A stretch of DNA of 64,000 bases from Amyelois transitella (taxonomy: Eukaryota; Arthropoda; Insecta; Lepidoptera; Pyralidae), in NCBI RefSeq assembly GCF_032362555.1, contig NC_083510.1, positions 8,521,501-8,585,500 of the forward strand. The letters run 5' to 3'. The first letter of the stretch is position 1; every line of letters starts with the position of its first letter. The position numbers and the translations under genes are program-made. The notes beneath the pieces are model-generated. The model saw nothing but the letters and a program-made list of their open reading frames with translations, had not been told where the DNA came from and searched no databases. Below, piece after piece: positions 40,101 to 51,672 of the stretch.

Positions 40101-42890
40101 ATCTAAGATAACCCCAATTAAGCACGTGTTTTAAATTTCAACTAACATGTAAGAATAAAATGATAATCCAAGAAAAGTGTTCAATATCAATTTATCATGA
40201 ACTAAAAATATAAGCATTTAACAAGATTACAATACGCGTTTAATATAAGAACTCCTCTTAAGAAATGTTTTCGAAACGTCGCTTAAAAAATAACTTTTTA
40301 GCGATTCCATATATCTCGTGATTAGATATAAACTAGATACGTAGTACTATCACATCATGCTTGTTATCATTGTAATCTTCGTTAGGTGTATACTTTAGGA
40401 TTAATTTCATTATATTTTGGCCTCTCTAATCTACTCGTTACATGTGCTGTTTGAACAATCATTTAATTTCACTATCTATAAATTAAATGTGTACAAAATG
40501 ACCGGTTTGTAATTCAATTTTTGTTCATAAGTGCTATCAACATTAATGTCACTTTATAAATCAGAGGCTGAAAAGTTAAATGATTTAATTGAGACGCAAT
40601 TGCGAAAAACGAAAGTTAAAGCCCAAATCGACTTTCAAAACGCGAAGAGAAAGTAGCAGTCTCTTGTCACTTCATAACTCAAACCGCGACGCCTGAAATT
40701 GTGTAATATATCTTATTTCGATTGCAATGATTGCCTGGTTATCTAAAACTTGTACGCAGGGTACCTCACGGTATCAATCAATCAATTGAATAATGGCTTC
40801 TTGACGTGTTCACCTACTTTTTCGGCACACATACCCATTGGCACTGTTTTGGGAAAGTGATAACTATCGAAGTGGCTTCAATATGGACTAACAATCTATT
40901 TCAGGAATACCTCAAATTTTATTGCATTTTGTAGAATTTATTTAGGTTAAGTGTGTGGTTAAACCTCAATAGTTTAAAAAGGGATATTAAGGCTATTTAT
41001 AAATGGAGACTATTCTCAGCCACATGTGCGCCACTTTGATAGTATTTTCACTTTCATATCTCTGTTATCATGGCCCAAATTTCCTCGGAATAGATCTGAT
41101 TAAAATTTGCGCAGCTGTTTTTTTATTACCTACATACTCTCCTTTTTAGGACAACGATGTTTATCAGCCAAATATTGAAGATATCAGTGCTCTACTAGCC
41201 TTGACAATATTTGTTATTCATAATATTTTTCTTTTTTGCAGACAAACAGCAAGAACTCGATTTACCATGTCTACAAGTCGAGGAAGGCTCCGAACGTGCC
41301 AAGAAAAAGGAAAAGCCTCGCCATGCCGGACCGGGGACAACTATGTCACAAGTAGGTTTTCTTCATAAATTTTATAATTTCTACAAAATGTTTTGTTTAC
41401 TTAATAATCATTCAAATATTATTTGCGTCACAAATTTAAGTGCCTAACCATGAAATTCTTATTTGCAGATATCTGGAGTCAAGAGGGCGTTGACACACAC
41501 AAACAGTTTTACTGGAGATCGTGTTCCCAGATACGGAGTAGAGACCCCTCATGAAGAAGAACTTGGCCGCCTGCTCGGTGAGATCGACCGTTGGGGCGTG
41601 GACATCTTCCGCATTGGAGACTTCTCCGGTGGTCGCCCGCTTACCGCAGTCGCATACGCTGCTTTCACTTCAAGGGAACTACTCTCCACTCTTCAGATAG
41701 CACCGAGAACTTTCATAACGTTCGCTGTCACACTGGAAGAACATTATATACGAGACAATCCCTTTCACAACTCTCTTCACGCTGCTGACGTGACACAGTC
41801 AACGAACGTGCTACTGAACACTCCAGCGCTGGATGCCGTGTTCACTCCTATAGAAGTGTGCGCAGCACTATTTGCGGCATGCGTACACGACGTCGACCAC
41901 CCAGGCCTGACAAATCAGTTCCTTGTCAACTCTAGCTCAGAGCTAGCCCTCATGTACAATGACGAATCTGTACTTGAAAACCATCACCTAGCAGTGGCCT
42001 TCAAGCTGCTTCAAAATGATGGCTGCGACATCTTCGTCAACTTACACAAGAAGCAAAGGCAGACGCTGAGGAAAATGGTTATTGATATGGTGCTCTCGAC
42101 TGACATGTCAAAACACATGAGCCTTTTGGCGGACCTTAAGACGATGGTGGAAACGAAGAAAGTCGCGGGCAGCGGCGTTTTATTACTAGACAATTACACC
42201 GATAGAATACAAGTATTGGAGAATCTCGTGCACTGTGCCGATCTCAGTAACCCAACCAAACCGTTGCCTTTGTATAAACGGTGGGTGGCGTTATTGATGG
42301 AGGAGTTCTTCCAGCAAGGAGATCGGGAAAGAGAGCAAGGCATGGACATAAGCCCTATGTGCGACAGGCATAATGCTACAATAGAGAAATCTCAAGTCGG
42401 CTTCATAGACTACATAGTTCACCCGCTATGGGAGACATGGGCGGATCTCGTACATCCAGACGCCCAGGATATATTGGACACACTGGAGGAGAACAGAGAC
42501 TACTACCAAAGCATGATTCCTCCGTCACCGCCGCCTGCGCCCATCCAGACGCATTCAGGAGCTGATGACGACCGCCCCGAACAAATACGATTTCAAGTAA
42601 GTTGTGACTTTATCAACTTTTCACAGCACAAATATATCTAAAGTTTCCTTGGGAGTTTTGATGAAATATTTTTAGTGCTTTTTCTTCTAAAGTATCCTTT
42701 CTAAGTCTACTAAAAACTTTATAATGTGATTATAAACGAAGTTAGGATAGGCCGGTACAATTAAGGAGTACCGAGAGGAGGAGGAGACCGATCAATTGCT
42801 AAACTTCTTGTTTGTTTTGTTGAACAGGTAACGCTTGAAGAGGGCGAAGGCTCAGAAGAATGCGAGGGGGAGGGCGACGGTGGGATGTGA
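1050..42890 (+). CDS. dnc: dunce: cAMP-specific 3',5'-cyclic phosphodiesterase (PDE4), 5'-truncated by window
   Basis: Hydrolyses cAMP to 5'-AMP and so limits PKA signalling; the fly orthologue is the learning gene dunce. Six exons join in phase: 1050-1114, 14513-14625, 36145-36238, 41242-41351, 41469-42596, 42828-42890 (stop 42888-42890), giving about 523 residues. Order: serine-rich linker, UCR2 ([20 protein letters not shown] to STFLDKQQ), MSQISGVKR junction, catalytic domain with metal-binding HNSLH and HDVDHPG motifs, then a short acidic tail. Every junction has a GT donor and AG acceptor and restores known PDE4 sequence. The first exon begins with the last base of a codon, so the UCR1-type and N-terminal exons lie to the left. 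The gene is over 41 kb for about 1.6 kb of visible coding sequence. Identity is secure; which 5' exons are used is unknown. Confidence 0.96.
4388..4500 (-). repeat. LINE (RTE-type) 3' tail relic
   Basis: Diverged copy of a widespread moth repeat, here with ataacgccactttccggtag and accacgatccctgcatact. The minus strand corresponds to the end of a LINE reading frame; the better-preserved copies at 52405-52530 and 59968-60098 show it. Confidence 0.5.
5313..5489 (+). mobile_element. Helitron-like non-autonomous element
   Basis: Starts near tagtataaaacaaagtcgc and ends ccggggcgggtcgctag at 5489, just before T. The CTAG end preceded by a GC-rich sequence is the Helitron 3' hallmark, and the interior acgcaacggattttgatgcg is familiar from lepidopteran copies. 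No coding capacity; one of two such elements in dunce introns. Confidence 0.7.
5612..5730. repeat. T-rich repeat with inverted ggactgaaagcc/ggctt core
   Basis: A run of T precedes atttatttctgcaac, then gcggactgaaagccgttggc. This resembles the better copy at 39470-39560 (gcgaacttaatgccgtttgg), so the two are probably old members of one family. Confidence 0.4.
5855..6085 (-). repeat. LINE (RTE-type) 3' tail relic, longer copy
   Basis: Runs from gcctcattcccgcttgggtg through cttcatccacattcataacc to a C-terminal coding relic. The landmarks are shared with 52405-52530 but this copy extends about 100 nt further into the former ORF (gcctcatcgg-type and cgccagggcg segments). Degenerate. Confidence 0.55.
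7973..8134 (-). repeat. tRNA-derived SINE
   Basis: On the minus strand a tRNA-like head carries tagcggtagtgcg (A-box-like) and gttcaaatcct (B box), followed by a body with catgatgagaaacgaac. A diverged fragment of the same body (agacccagaccaatca...) occurs at about 3228-3280. Pol III promoter boxes are seen directly; the SINE assignment is by family resemblance. Confidence 0.65.
8419..8438. repeat. (CA)n microsatellite
   Basis: About ten CA units, directly after a 90-nt GC-rich block (8325-8418) that includes gtcggcgccggtggatcccg. The GC block has no recognisable coding sense. Confidence 0.8.
9672..9735 (-). repeat. SINE tail fragment
   Basis: cgtctgtatcccttggggg followed by tagatggagccaacagtc is the reverse complement of the gactgttggctctgtctacc...gggatatagacg end of the SINE family also found at 58005, 60505 and 62015. 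Confidence 0.5.
10800..10860. repeat. short repeat abutting the LINE fragment
   Basis: Just past the LINE breakpoint the plus strand reads ctgcggaggttgg followed by gagtcgcttagtgtaaaaac. I recognise this from moth repeat ends, which have a very similar gttgcggagg...gtcgctt...gtaaaaacc arrangement. It could be the 3' end of the same LINE brought close by an internal deletion, or a separate insertion. Confidence 0.5.
10873..11880 (-). mobile_element. RTE-type LINE 5' fragment with AP endonuclease domain
   Basis: On the minus strand an open frame from 11595 encodes the N-terminal part of a LINE endonuclease: [23 protein letters not shown] (catalytic Glu), [23 protein letters not shown] and YTRVEG, the apurinic endonuclease pattern often annotated as craniofacial-development-protein-2-like. 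Upstream, a second open frame (11737-11498, beginning [16 protein letters not shown]) belongs to the GC-rich 5' leader, which starts near 11880. Homology stops at about 10873 after TRVEG, before the reverse transcriptase, so the copy is dead. It lies antisense in the first visible dunce intron. Confidence 0.85.
13964..14031. repeat. degenerate GCTACGA minisatellite
   Basis: The heptamer gctacga, with small spacers and variants (ctacgac, gctacgag), recurs about six to seven times in 68 nt. Located 480 nt before the dunce UCR2 exon. Confidence 0.6.
14181..14236. repeat. near-perfect 27-bp inverted repeat
   Basis: Left arm starts gcaaaattaaaaaaatacga and the right arm mirrors it across a TTTTAAA centre, with one extra T in the right arm. 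The core tacgatctgttt/aaacagatcgta is perfect. Predicted to form a long hairpin. 276 nt upstream of the dunce UCR2 exon. Confidence 0.85.
14513..14625 (+). CDS. dnc: dnc exon: first half of UCR2
   Basis: A 113-nt exon (2 nt plus 37 codons) between ttccag and gtaaga. It encodes the N-terminal half of upstream conserved region 2, with [20 protein letters not shown], nearly identical to fly and vertebrate PDE4. In the family UCR2 folds over the active site and autoinhibits it, and it is where UCR1 and PKA phosphorylation act. The exon ends in phase 0 after MASLK, exactly where the next exon resumes with FKRMLNKEL. Confidence 0.97.
15048..15130 (-). repeat. LINE 3' tail relic
   Basis: cccttttcccaaaggggtag then acagagattacatctttcc is a diverged copy of the ctctttcccggaggggtagg...agagactacctctttcc motif of the RTE-type tails. 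Short and eroded. Confidence 0.4.
17687..17694. promoter_or_regulatory. perfect CRE (TGACGTCA) in dnc intron 2
   Basis: An exact palindromic cAMP-response element inside a locally GC-richer stretch (17640-17720). CREB binding here is inference only; the same octamer occurs once more at 37198. Confidence 0.3.
19335..19400 (+). repeat. tRNA-like SINE relic
   Basis: Contains ggttcaaatcc (19362-19372), a good pol III B box, after caaggcccgcgacccaaagg. No foldable full tRNA is present, so I read this as the head of an old tRNA-derived SINE and not a tRNA gene. Confidence 0.45.
21585..21665. repeat. AT-rich tandem repeat (atatttcat)
   Basis: Repeats of atatttcatattt interrupted by gagagagaaatata and agaaatattttatattc. 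Simple slipped-strand sequence in dunce intron 2. Confidence 0.6.
23555..23620. repeat. SINE/LINE tail fragment
   Basis: gggcatgtctatattcctcg followed by aagggaagacagagcc resembles the atagacatg...gggtaggcagagcc ends of moth interspersed repeats. Only about 60 nt is recognisable. Confidence 0.35.
25650..25705 (+). repeat. SINE fragment
   Basis: gggaattcttctattaggcg then atgaactgtcactatctgaa matches the gggattcttcttttaggtga...ctgtcactcttgaatct core of the copy at 58005-58165. Confidence 0.5.
27275..27368 (-). repeat. LINE 3' tail relic
   Basis: ataaaatcacgcttctttcc, then ggggaaggcaggggctc and ctctttccacttgctacgat are recognisable parts of the RTE-type tail, diverged from the copy at 52405. 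Confidence 0.5.
34700..34907 (+). mobile_element. Helitron-like non-autonomous element
   Basis: Begins TCTTATATATAAAATCCTCG right after an A at 34699 and ends cgagacagCTAG right before a T at 34908. That is the A|TC...CTAG|T structure of a Helitron. The interior contains gtactcctccgaaacggctt, which is common in arthropod Helitrons. 208 nt, non-coding, inside dunce intron 2. Confidence 0.75.
35870..36144 (+). promoter_or_regulatory. dnc: candidate internal promoter and alternative first exon of dnc
   Basis: A block richer in G+C than the surrounding intron lies just before the UCR2 exon at 36145. It contains an arthropod-type initiator TCAGT at 35919-35923. Downstream, an ATG at 36040 and a better-context ATG at 36112 (A at -3, G at +4) are open in frame through the splice acceptor into UCR2. 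The second would give an 11-residue leader, [11 protein letters not shown], then FKRMLNKEL. Mammalian PDE4D1/D2 short forms likewise start inside UCR2 from an intronic promoter. The arrangement here is seen in sequence; promoter use is inferred. Confidence 0.5.
36145..36238 (+). CDS. dnc: dnc exon: second half of UCR2
   Basis: A 94-nt exon encoding [15 protein letters not shown] through STFL plus one base of the following Asp codon. The acceptor is gcattttcag and the donor is g|gtaagt. Long isoforms splice into it at 36145. The same exon also appears to serve as the body of an alternative first exon, because the frame stays open upstream to ATGs at 36112 and 36040 (separate entry). Confidence 0.96.
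37198..37205. promoter_or_regulatory. perfect CRE (TGACGTCA) in dnc intron 3
   Basis: Lies in an island of unusual composition for this intron (tacccgcccttg before it and ctatcgcgcccgccc after), about 1 kb downstream of the putative short-isoform start. Confidence 0.35.
38868..38950 (-). repeat. SINE fragment
   Basis: ggccattgcctaaaagcaga then atcccagtaagcctttccct is the reverse complement of the core of the SINE at 58005 (aaggataggct...gggattct...ttttaggcaatggcc). Confidence 0.5.
39470..39560. repeat. LINE tail-like repeat
   Basis: (ttta)n-like run followed by ttgcacaaaaaaaagtt, aaaggcgaacttaatgccg and ggcattctataccagtct. I recognise this arrangement from lepidopteran repeats; an older relative lies at 5612-5730. 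No coding sequence is left. Confidence 0.5.
41242..41351 (+). CDS. dnc: dnc exon: UCR2 to catalytic linker
   Basis: A 110-nt exon (2 nt plus 36 codons) encoding [12 protein letters not shown], a lysine-rich low-complexity stretch and GPGTTMSQ. It connects UCR2 with the catalytic domain, and the KKKEKPRH stretch corresponds to the basic segment before PMSQISGVK in vertebrate PDE4. The donor gtaggt is slightly off consensus. The following intron is only 117 nt. Confidence 0.95.
41469..42596 (+). CDS. dnc: dnc exon: entire PDE4 catalytic domain
   Basis: A single 376-codon exon from [16 protein letters not shown] to EQIRFQ. It contains the substrate and metal-site motifs [10 protein letters not shown] and [12 protein letters not shown] (His codon at 41886), the nearly invariant [13 protein letters not shown] segment, and the [20 protein letters not shown] segment with the purine-binding glutamine region. 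It ends with [14 protein letters not shown], which keeps the PxSP site phosphorylated by ERK in PDE4 proteins. No stop or frameshift is present. The donor gtaagt falls right after the FQ of the FQ-V/F-TLEE motif. Confidence 0.98.
42828..42890 (+). CDS. dnc: dnc terminal coding exon
   Basis: A short final exon after gttgaacag, reading [20 protein letters not shown] then TGA at 42888. VTLEE directly continues IRFQ from the previous exon, as in fly (IRFQVTLEES) and vertebrate (FQFELTLEE) proteins. The tail is much shorter than the fly C-terminus but, like it, acidic and glycine-rich and ending GGM. Confidence 0.93.
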   Translation, partial: VTLEEGEGSEECEGEGDGGM

Positions 42891-45800
42891 CGGAAACTAC
42901 TGGGAATCTGTAAGAAACTCTCTGAAAGAATGCAGGTGTGGTGGAAGCTCTGGCAGTAGAGCGAGAGGGCGCGTCGGCCGTCCTTGTCGCTCGCCCTCGG
43001 CCGCGACATCTTGTTGGATAATAATAACACTTGTTGACGCTTAACGTCGAAATGGGACGATCGGCGGGTGCATCGTTACATTTCGATCATGATTATTTAT
43101 ATGTGATTATGCAATGTTGTTTAGAGTTAACCTAACGACTAAAATAATATGTCCCTCCAATGACTGTGTAACATTGATCGTCTAGTGTTTTATTATTATT
43201 GTTTCGTTTTGTCTAACCAAAGATATAAAATTGATTCTTAAGTTCACAGAAAAATGTTCGATATCCCTGTAAGTAGTTAGTATTCGGTTCGTAAATTTAA
43301 AGTCGTGTAAGTAGTTTTAGTCGCCGACGCCGCATATACGGGGTCGGCTAAGTAAGGACATTGAAAACGCTTATTAATTGGTATGAAAGGGTAATTTATA
43401 TTGTCATATCATCCACGTCTCTCATATTTACTACGGGTTCGCGATAATGATGTTAATCACCAAAATATATTACATGATAGGTATCCTAAATATAAATCTA
43501 TTTTAAGGTACATTTTTAAAATTGCCTTTCGGAGTTGTTGTTGTGTCTTTTTCTGAATATTTAATATTCGGCCAGCCTCTGCGAAGACACCCACGTTGCC
43601 GAGTTCACCCTGATAGCTTTATTCCTTTGGTATACGTAAGCCTCCACCTCATTTCTTGTTGAGGGTCGCTGGCGATCCTTTTATTTTTCTCCTTAGAATA
43701 GTGTATTATTTTTGTAAATTTAATGTATTCTAGTTCTCTTTTACCCAAAAATTTAAATAGTCATGAATCTTTAAAAGTTTTTGTGTATGCAACTAACGGC
43801 TTGAAGTGTTTACAATATTAAGTACTAACAAAGAGTGGTTTGTGACTAAGATTTTTCTCGAGTGAGCTCATAATATTTGAAGAAAATATTTAAGAGAAAC
43901 GGCGAGAGCGCGGGCCGGGCCTTGCAATAGTACATACTAATTAAATAGTTTCTGAAGCACTTCATTCGCACAACATTCTTGTGTAATCATGTGTTAGCAA
44001 GAACCTACTCAACCCTCAGTCTGAAATGTCCATTCGAACCGCAACAGAAACACAACAGATCTGACTTCACTCTACCCAGTATTCTATCACTCATTTGTAT
44101 ACAGTCTCCAAATTGATTCATTTTGTTAATTAGTAGGCACCTTCTCGAATGAAGAGGACTCAAACAACCTGTATTATTTGCATTTCATTGTATTCATCAT
44201 TGTTGTTGTACGATTTTATTACTTACGAGCTGGTCTCTTAAACTTTCATGTACTCAAAAGATATTTATACCAGATTAAATGATTATAATTCTTGACAATT
44301 CATTTTGTTGTATGTTTTATTTCTACGGTATTTCCTAGTTGAAGTATTATTTTCGAGTATTCTCTAAGTCATCATTTTAGCATTCATCGGAGAAGATTGA
44401 AGGTCCAATGTAACATTATTTTCGTAGGTAATTTAAGATTTGATTCGGCGATCGAGATGTGGAATTCGCCGTGATGTCTTCAAATGTCTGATTTTGAGAA
44501 TGCATAGAATAGAATTTGGACAAAAAACATAATAAAACGCTTATCTACTTGTGTGTTAAAATAGAGACATTACGCTTAGAATCATTTTGTTTTCTATTGT
44601 ATATGTAACGAATTGTGTTAAATAATGTACTACAGTAGATCTGTGTATAACACGTAACCAATCTTTCGTAATTTCATATTGTGAAGAAATGTGTACCCTA
44701 TTCTGTGCCGCTGTGGCAGTTACCACGTTTTGTGGCGTATCAGATATTATTGAGAACTACCGATTACCTTTAGACTCGTAAAATATGCTCGTTGTTAACC
44801 TCTTATTTCAATAGACGTACATAAGTAATTGTTAAATGCAAGATTTGATTATGATCATAGACCACAAACAGTGGAACCTTGGCTTTTTTGTCAGAAGGGA
44901 ATGTCTTTGGGCATTTACCTTCTGTAAAAAAATATACCTATTGGTTTGGTTACTCAACGTAATGGCATGTCAAATACGCCCGTGACATAGCTCTTATTAC
45001 TAAAATAAGATAAAAAACGGCTATGGTAGAACCGCTTGCGCATTGACATGTCATACTTCAATAGTTATTGTATTTAGAATTACCTACTAAATAAAATATT
45101 GTTATTATTTTTCGCCAAAGTGGTTTCAGTGTTGTGGTACCTATAATGTTTTGTCAGTATGAAAATCTATCGCTAAGATCGGATAATACCTAGATAAATT
45201 ATTAATACCGAGTTAAAGTGTGCAATGCTGGACATTTGCATTACTTATTATTTATGTTTTAAATAAAAAATAGCTTGTAATAGTTTAAATGAATATTTGA
45301 GTTGAATTAAAGAATATTAATGTATTTAGAATAAAAAGATATGGGAGAAAAGTCTAAAGCTGTTTCATTATTTATCTACCTGAATGTTTCACCCTCAAGC
45401 CAAGTAATAAAAAAAATTATATTATTTTAATAAGACTTTCTGATACGACCTCAAAATACAGAAACTACTGGAGGTAATTAATTTTTGTACACTTTCACGA
45501 AAAAACCGCCAAAAAATTACAAATGCCACGGAGTAAGGACAAAATGGGAATTTGATTTTAACGCGCAGAGCTGCGTTGTTTTCTATTTCACAACATTTCA
45601 TGAAAACGATTCGGCAGTTTAACCGTAACAGCTTAAGAGATAAACATACATTTTTCATTTCTAAGTGTAAGAACCGCCATGGTAGATATATTATCTTGAC
45701 AGTAGTCTTTCTATATGTACGGTATGCAAAGATCGCTGCTTCCACACAGGCACGCGCATTCCATTTCCTTTTTGCATTCCTTCCTCGCCTGAAATACGTG

Positions 45801-46289
45801 GTCACACTGGACCCTAAACCCTAACCTACCAGCGTGCCAAATAGGGAGCGTATGAAGAGAGTGGAAGGGAAAAATTGTCAGTTACGAATAGTCACCTAGT
45901 GGTATATAAATGTGACTAGGTATAGTATAGTATGTGTGTTCTTGTTCCAAATTCTGTGCTTCTCTTTATGTTACTGATATCCATTCATGTTATATCTTTT
46001 TTTCAATATTCCACAATAGATGGCAGTAAGTTAAATTATTATTTGTTACAACGAGCACTCAATAGATGGTGCTAGTGAATAATAATATTTTTTACTAGTG
46101 ATAACACTGATCAAGCATTCATTTCATTCGTTCACTCTATTTGTTGTCTTTGGTCATCCATATCAGCGTCAATCAAGCCAACGTCAAAAATATCTGCAGT
46201 GCAAACAAAACACGGCATCCAATTTACTTCTATTTCCCTTTGTGAATTTTGTATTAAAATCAAATAAAATATAGAATACTATAGCAAAC
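42891..46289 (+). other. dnc 3' UTR and intergenic region
   Basis: A 3.4-kb stretch between the dunce stop and the U2A' start. The proximal part is presumably the dunce 3' UTR. Candidate AATAAA signals lie at 44531-44536, 45090-45095 and 45262-45267, so the true end cannot be fixed by eye. A GC hairpin occurs at 43323-43348. Short antisense open frames at 45422-45824 overlap each other, show no recognisable protein and are probably chance. Around 46018-46070 the motif aatagatgg occurs twice. Confidence 0.5.
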
Positions 46290-48754
46290 ATGGTCAAGCT
46301 GACAAATGAATTGATACAAAACTCTATGCAGTACATGAATCCCTGCAGAGATCGCGAGTTAGATCTTAGAGGTTAGTGGTTAAATTCACACGCGAATCAT
46401 ATTTTTTATTTTTTACATACTAGTTGTTTTTAAAATCAAATAATAAATTTGAAAGTTTAACTCAAATAATGAAATATAACAGTAAAACTGATGCTCAATT
46501 TTTTATTACAGGATACAAAATACCACAAATTGAAAACTTGGGAGCGACGTTGGACCAATTTGATACTATAGATTTTTCAGACAACGATATCAGAAAACTC
46601 GATGGTTTTCCCTTATTAAAGAGGCTCAAATGTTTATTGCTTAACAATAATAGAATTGTGTAAGTATATTTATTTAGGAAACCACGCATTACACCCAGAA
46701 GAATCCCATCTAACTCCATAACAATATTAACATGGAACCTAACTTTAGCTTGTATTATTATTAATGGAAGGGGCTTTAACCCTTTAATCACCTCTTACAA
46801 CCACACCGCCCTATAACATACATACATTTCTTTAATTATTATGCTTTCATTGGTTAAATATTGAAGAATTTTCATTATTTTCAGACGAATTGGTGAAAAT
46901 TTGGAACAATATATACCAAACTTGGAAACCCTTGTGCTAGCAAATAACAACATCACTGAGCTTGGTGATCTGGATCCTCTGGCAACACTACCAAAGTTAC
47001 GGACATTGTCGCTGATGCACAATCCAGTTGCCAACAAACAACATTACAGGTAAATTTGTGCTTCTAGTATTCATAATTATGATCATGATCATACTAAATA
47101 AAAATACACTATGATTTGATAATTTTATTTTCTTTCAATATTTCACAGAGCATACATTGCCTTCAAGCTGCCTGGACTAAGGCTATTAGACTTCAGAAAG
47201 ATTAAACAGAAGGAAAGAGAAGAGGCAAACACTCTTTTCAAAAGCAAAAAGGGAAAAGAAATGCAGAAGGAAATATCAAGGAAAGCCAAAACTTTTGTAC
47301 CTGGAGGAAGTATGCCTGATCCAAAAGTTACTAGTAAGTTGTCTTTGTTTTTGTTCTCTCTTACTCATAAAAAGTGTTTACCCGATTTCATTCTCTGTTG
47401 ATTATCTAAAAATAATGGATGTGGACAATCCAAGATCATAGTCAACAGGTGCACCCCAAGCTCTTCTCCAGGGAGGTGAGGCTGTAACTGTGATTAACAC
47501 CTGAGAGAAAAAGAATTCATGAAATCTGGCGAAAATGGGGAATTCTGATCTGATCTCCAAAATCTGATAAAATGGATCTGCTAATTTCAGTTATTTTCTA
47601 GGGAGAGCAGAATTGAATAGAAAATATTTCAGAGTGGATCAGATTTGACAAAAGTAATAATGAAGAGTGGTTCCTTCGGGTGATCAGAGCAGAATAGCTC
47701 CAAAGTTTTTAGTCCAGTCAGCCTTGACATCAGGTTGTCTTGGGAATTTTAAATGTGATGTTATGCGTTTAAGTGTCTTTTGCCATGAGCACAAAACATT
47801 ATTCATTTGCAAGTATTAATTTTTATCCAAAATTTCAGATCTCACTCCACAGGAGATCCACAAAATCAGAGATGCCATTAAAAACGCGTCGTCTTTGCAA
47901 GAGGTGGAACGGTTAACCCGTATGCTGCAGTCTGGCCAGATTCCTGGACAAAAGCCGTTACAGCCGCAGACTCAAGGAAATGGTCAACGTAAGTTGATAG
48001 TCAAAACCATTTTACATGTATATAATGAAGTATATTTGTCAGCAAACTTATTGTCAAGTTTTCTTTAGGCTTTGATGTGATTTAAAATAGAATCAACATT
48101 TTAAAAGTACAACTAATTTTTGTCAACATAATATGAAGGCAAACTAAAAAGCCAAATAATCATAAATCATCAAAACTACACTCCCGTTACATTTCATAGT
48201 GTTTATGAAATTTATTTATACATGTATTATTACATTTCATAGTGTTTGTGATAATTGACCATTATACAACATTTTTCGACAGTGGACCCGAACCCGGAGC
48301 CCTCGAGTTATAGTATTCGAAGAACACCAAACTGTCGAAACTGTGCATGCACAAACCAGTGCAACTATATGCGACTATTTTTCACCCAAATTAAGAGCTC
48401 ATGGCAATCCAGATATTTAAAAATGTTTCCTCATATTTTATTTTTTCTATAATATTAATGAATTCTAATTGGACATTTTAAGCTATTTGCCTAGTACAAA
48501 GTTCAGTTTTAACTTAGTCAGTCAGCAGTTAATTACTTATTAGATTTTAATTTATTCAACTGATATGCGTCGAGAGCTGAAATTTATAGCTATGTCCTCG
48601 TTTTTATGTATTCGGGACCTATCTTTGTCAAAAAAAAATCATGTTGGACTTACATTAAAATCTGTACTTTAAATGCAAAATAACAATAAATTACTTTATG
48701 ATTTCAGAAGAGGATGATGAGGAAATGGAGACGGACCAACTAAACGGCCAATGA
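46290..48754 (+). CDS. U2A: U2 small nuclear ribonucleoprotein A' (U2A')
   Basis: A leucine-rich-repeat protein of the U2 snRNP; with U2B'' it binds stem-loop IV of U2 snRNA and works in branch-site recognition during pre-mRNA splicing. Six exons: 46290-46371, 46512-46659, 46885-47049, 47149-47333, 47839-47988, 48708-48754. All have GT-AG introns and matching phases, giving 258 residues (human protein about 255). Key stretches: MVKLTNELIQNSMQYMNP at the N-terminus, LRRs such as FDTIDFSDNDIRKLDGFPLL, the LRR cap RAYIAFKLPGLRLLDFRKIK, KAKTFVPGG, and an acidic C-terminus EEDDEEMETD. ATG context is aaacATGG. A poly(A) signal AATAAA lies at 48983-48988. The gene converges on the kinase gene, whose stop is at 49173. 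Confidence 0.97.
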
Positions 48755-48982
48755 AGTAAGATTTGTCAAGCAGTGAAGAATAGATACTATGGTTTTTCTT
48801 TAATTTTTCTAGTACATAAGTGTCAAATATGTTAAGCTGATGAGAATAGATAACTACATTTGGTACTGGTAGAACAGATACTACATAGGGAACTGAAGTT
48901 TATTAAGAACTCAGAAAAGAACAGAACATATACCTACCAATGTAGCAAGTTGAAACTTTTATTTAATTAGTGAAGCGGTTTA

Positions 48983-48988
48983 AATAAA
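48983..48988 (+). terminator. poly(A) signal of U2A'
   Basis: Canonical AATAAA 229 nt after the U2A' stop codon. The next T/GT-rich stretch (cattgttttatttg, 49008-49022) could be the downstream element. The opposite-strand kinase gene has TTTATT (AATAAA on its own strand) at 49015-49020 and around 49088, so the two convergent transcripts end within about 100 nt of each other or overlap. Confidence 0.6.
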
Positions 48989-49172
48989 ATATCATCTTAC
49001 ATTTATGTCATTGTTTTATTTGAAGTCAAATCAATTGAATCATCATCAATTACAACACTATCAAATCAATCATTATACTTAGTCGCTATTTATTAAATTA
49101 AATCTGTACTTCATTTTCTAAATGATTTATGTTCTAAATTCGTGTTCACTTTTGCTTTATGTTTTTTTTCTG

Positions 49173-51277
<2,105 letters not shown>

Positions 51278-51672
51278 GTTTCATGAAATCTGTGTTTGAA
51301 AAGTATAAACTTTGCTTGGATGTATTTCTTACTTACTTGTGAATGCAAACTTCTTTGGATTAAATTATTTAAATCATCAGTAACCCAAATACAAATGTAT
51401 CTAATGTTTTTAAACTACCCACCTTAATGTTATTTAATTATCATGCCAAAATTGCTTGGATTCTTGAATACTTTGACAGCAATTAATTATTATAAACATT
51501 GCATCTCCTATCATATGTAGATCTATGCACATCTATATAAAATTGCACAAGTAACTTAAAATTAGGCTTCAAAATCCGAAAATCATTAATACTATATGGT
51601 AAAGAAACATTTTTATTTAATCTATTTACATCTTGATAATCATAATTTTTTTGTCTAAGCAACTGAAACTCT
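51278..51672. other. intergenic gap between NDUFB7 and the kinase
   Basis: About 395 nt separates the NDUFB7 stop (51673) from the kinase start codon (51277), both on the minus strand. It must hold the NDUFB7 3' UTR and the kinase promoter. TTTATT at 51612-51617 is an AATAAA signal on the minus strand, 56-61 nt after the NDUFB7 stop. No further gene is seen. Confidence 0.6.

Larger units (their letters stand above)
36239..41241 (+). other. dnc: dnc intron 3 (5.0 kb)
   Basis: Contains a 13-bp-stem hairpin at 36966-36997, a small GC-rich island with a perfect CRE at 37185-37250, a SINE fragment at 38868 and a LINE tail at 39470. No coding exon recognised. Confidence 0.65.

Noticed and set aside
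45422..45824. Overlapping 127- and 90-codon open frames on opposite strands between dunce and U2A'
   Set aside because: They overlap on opposite strands with no recognisable domain; most likely chance or repeat-derived.
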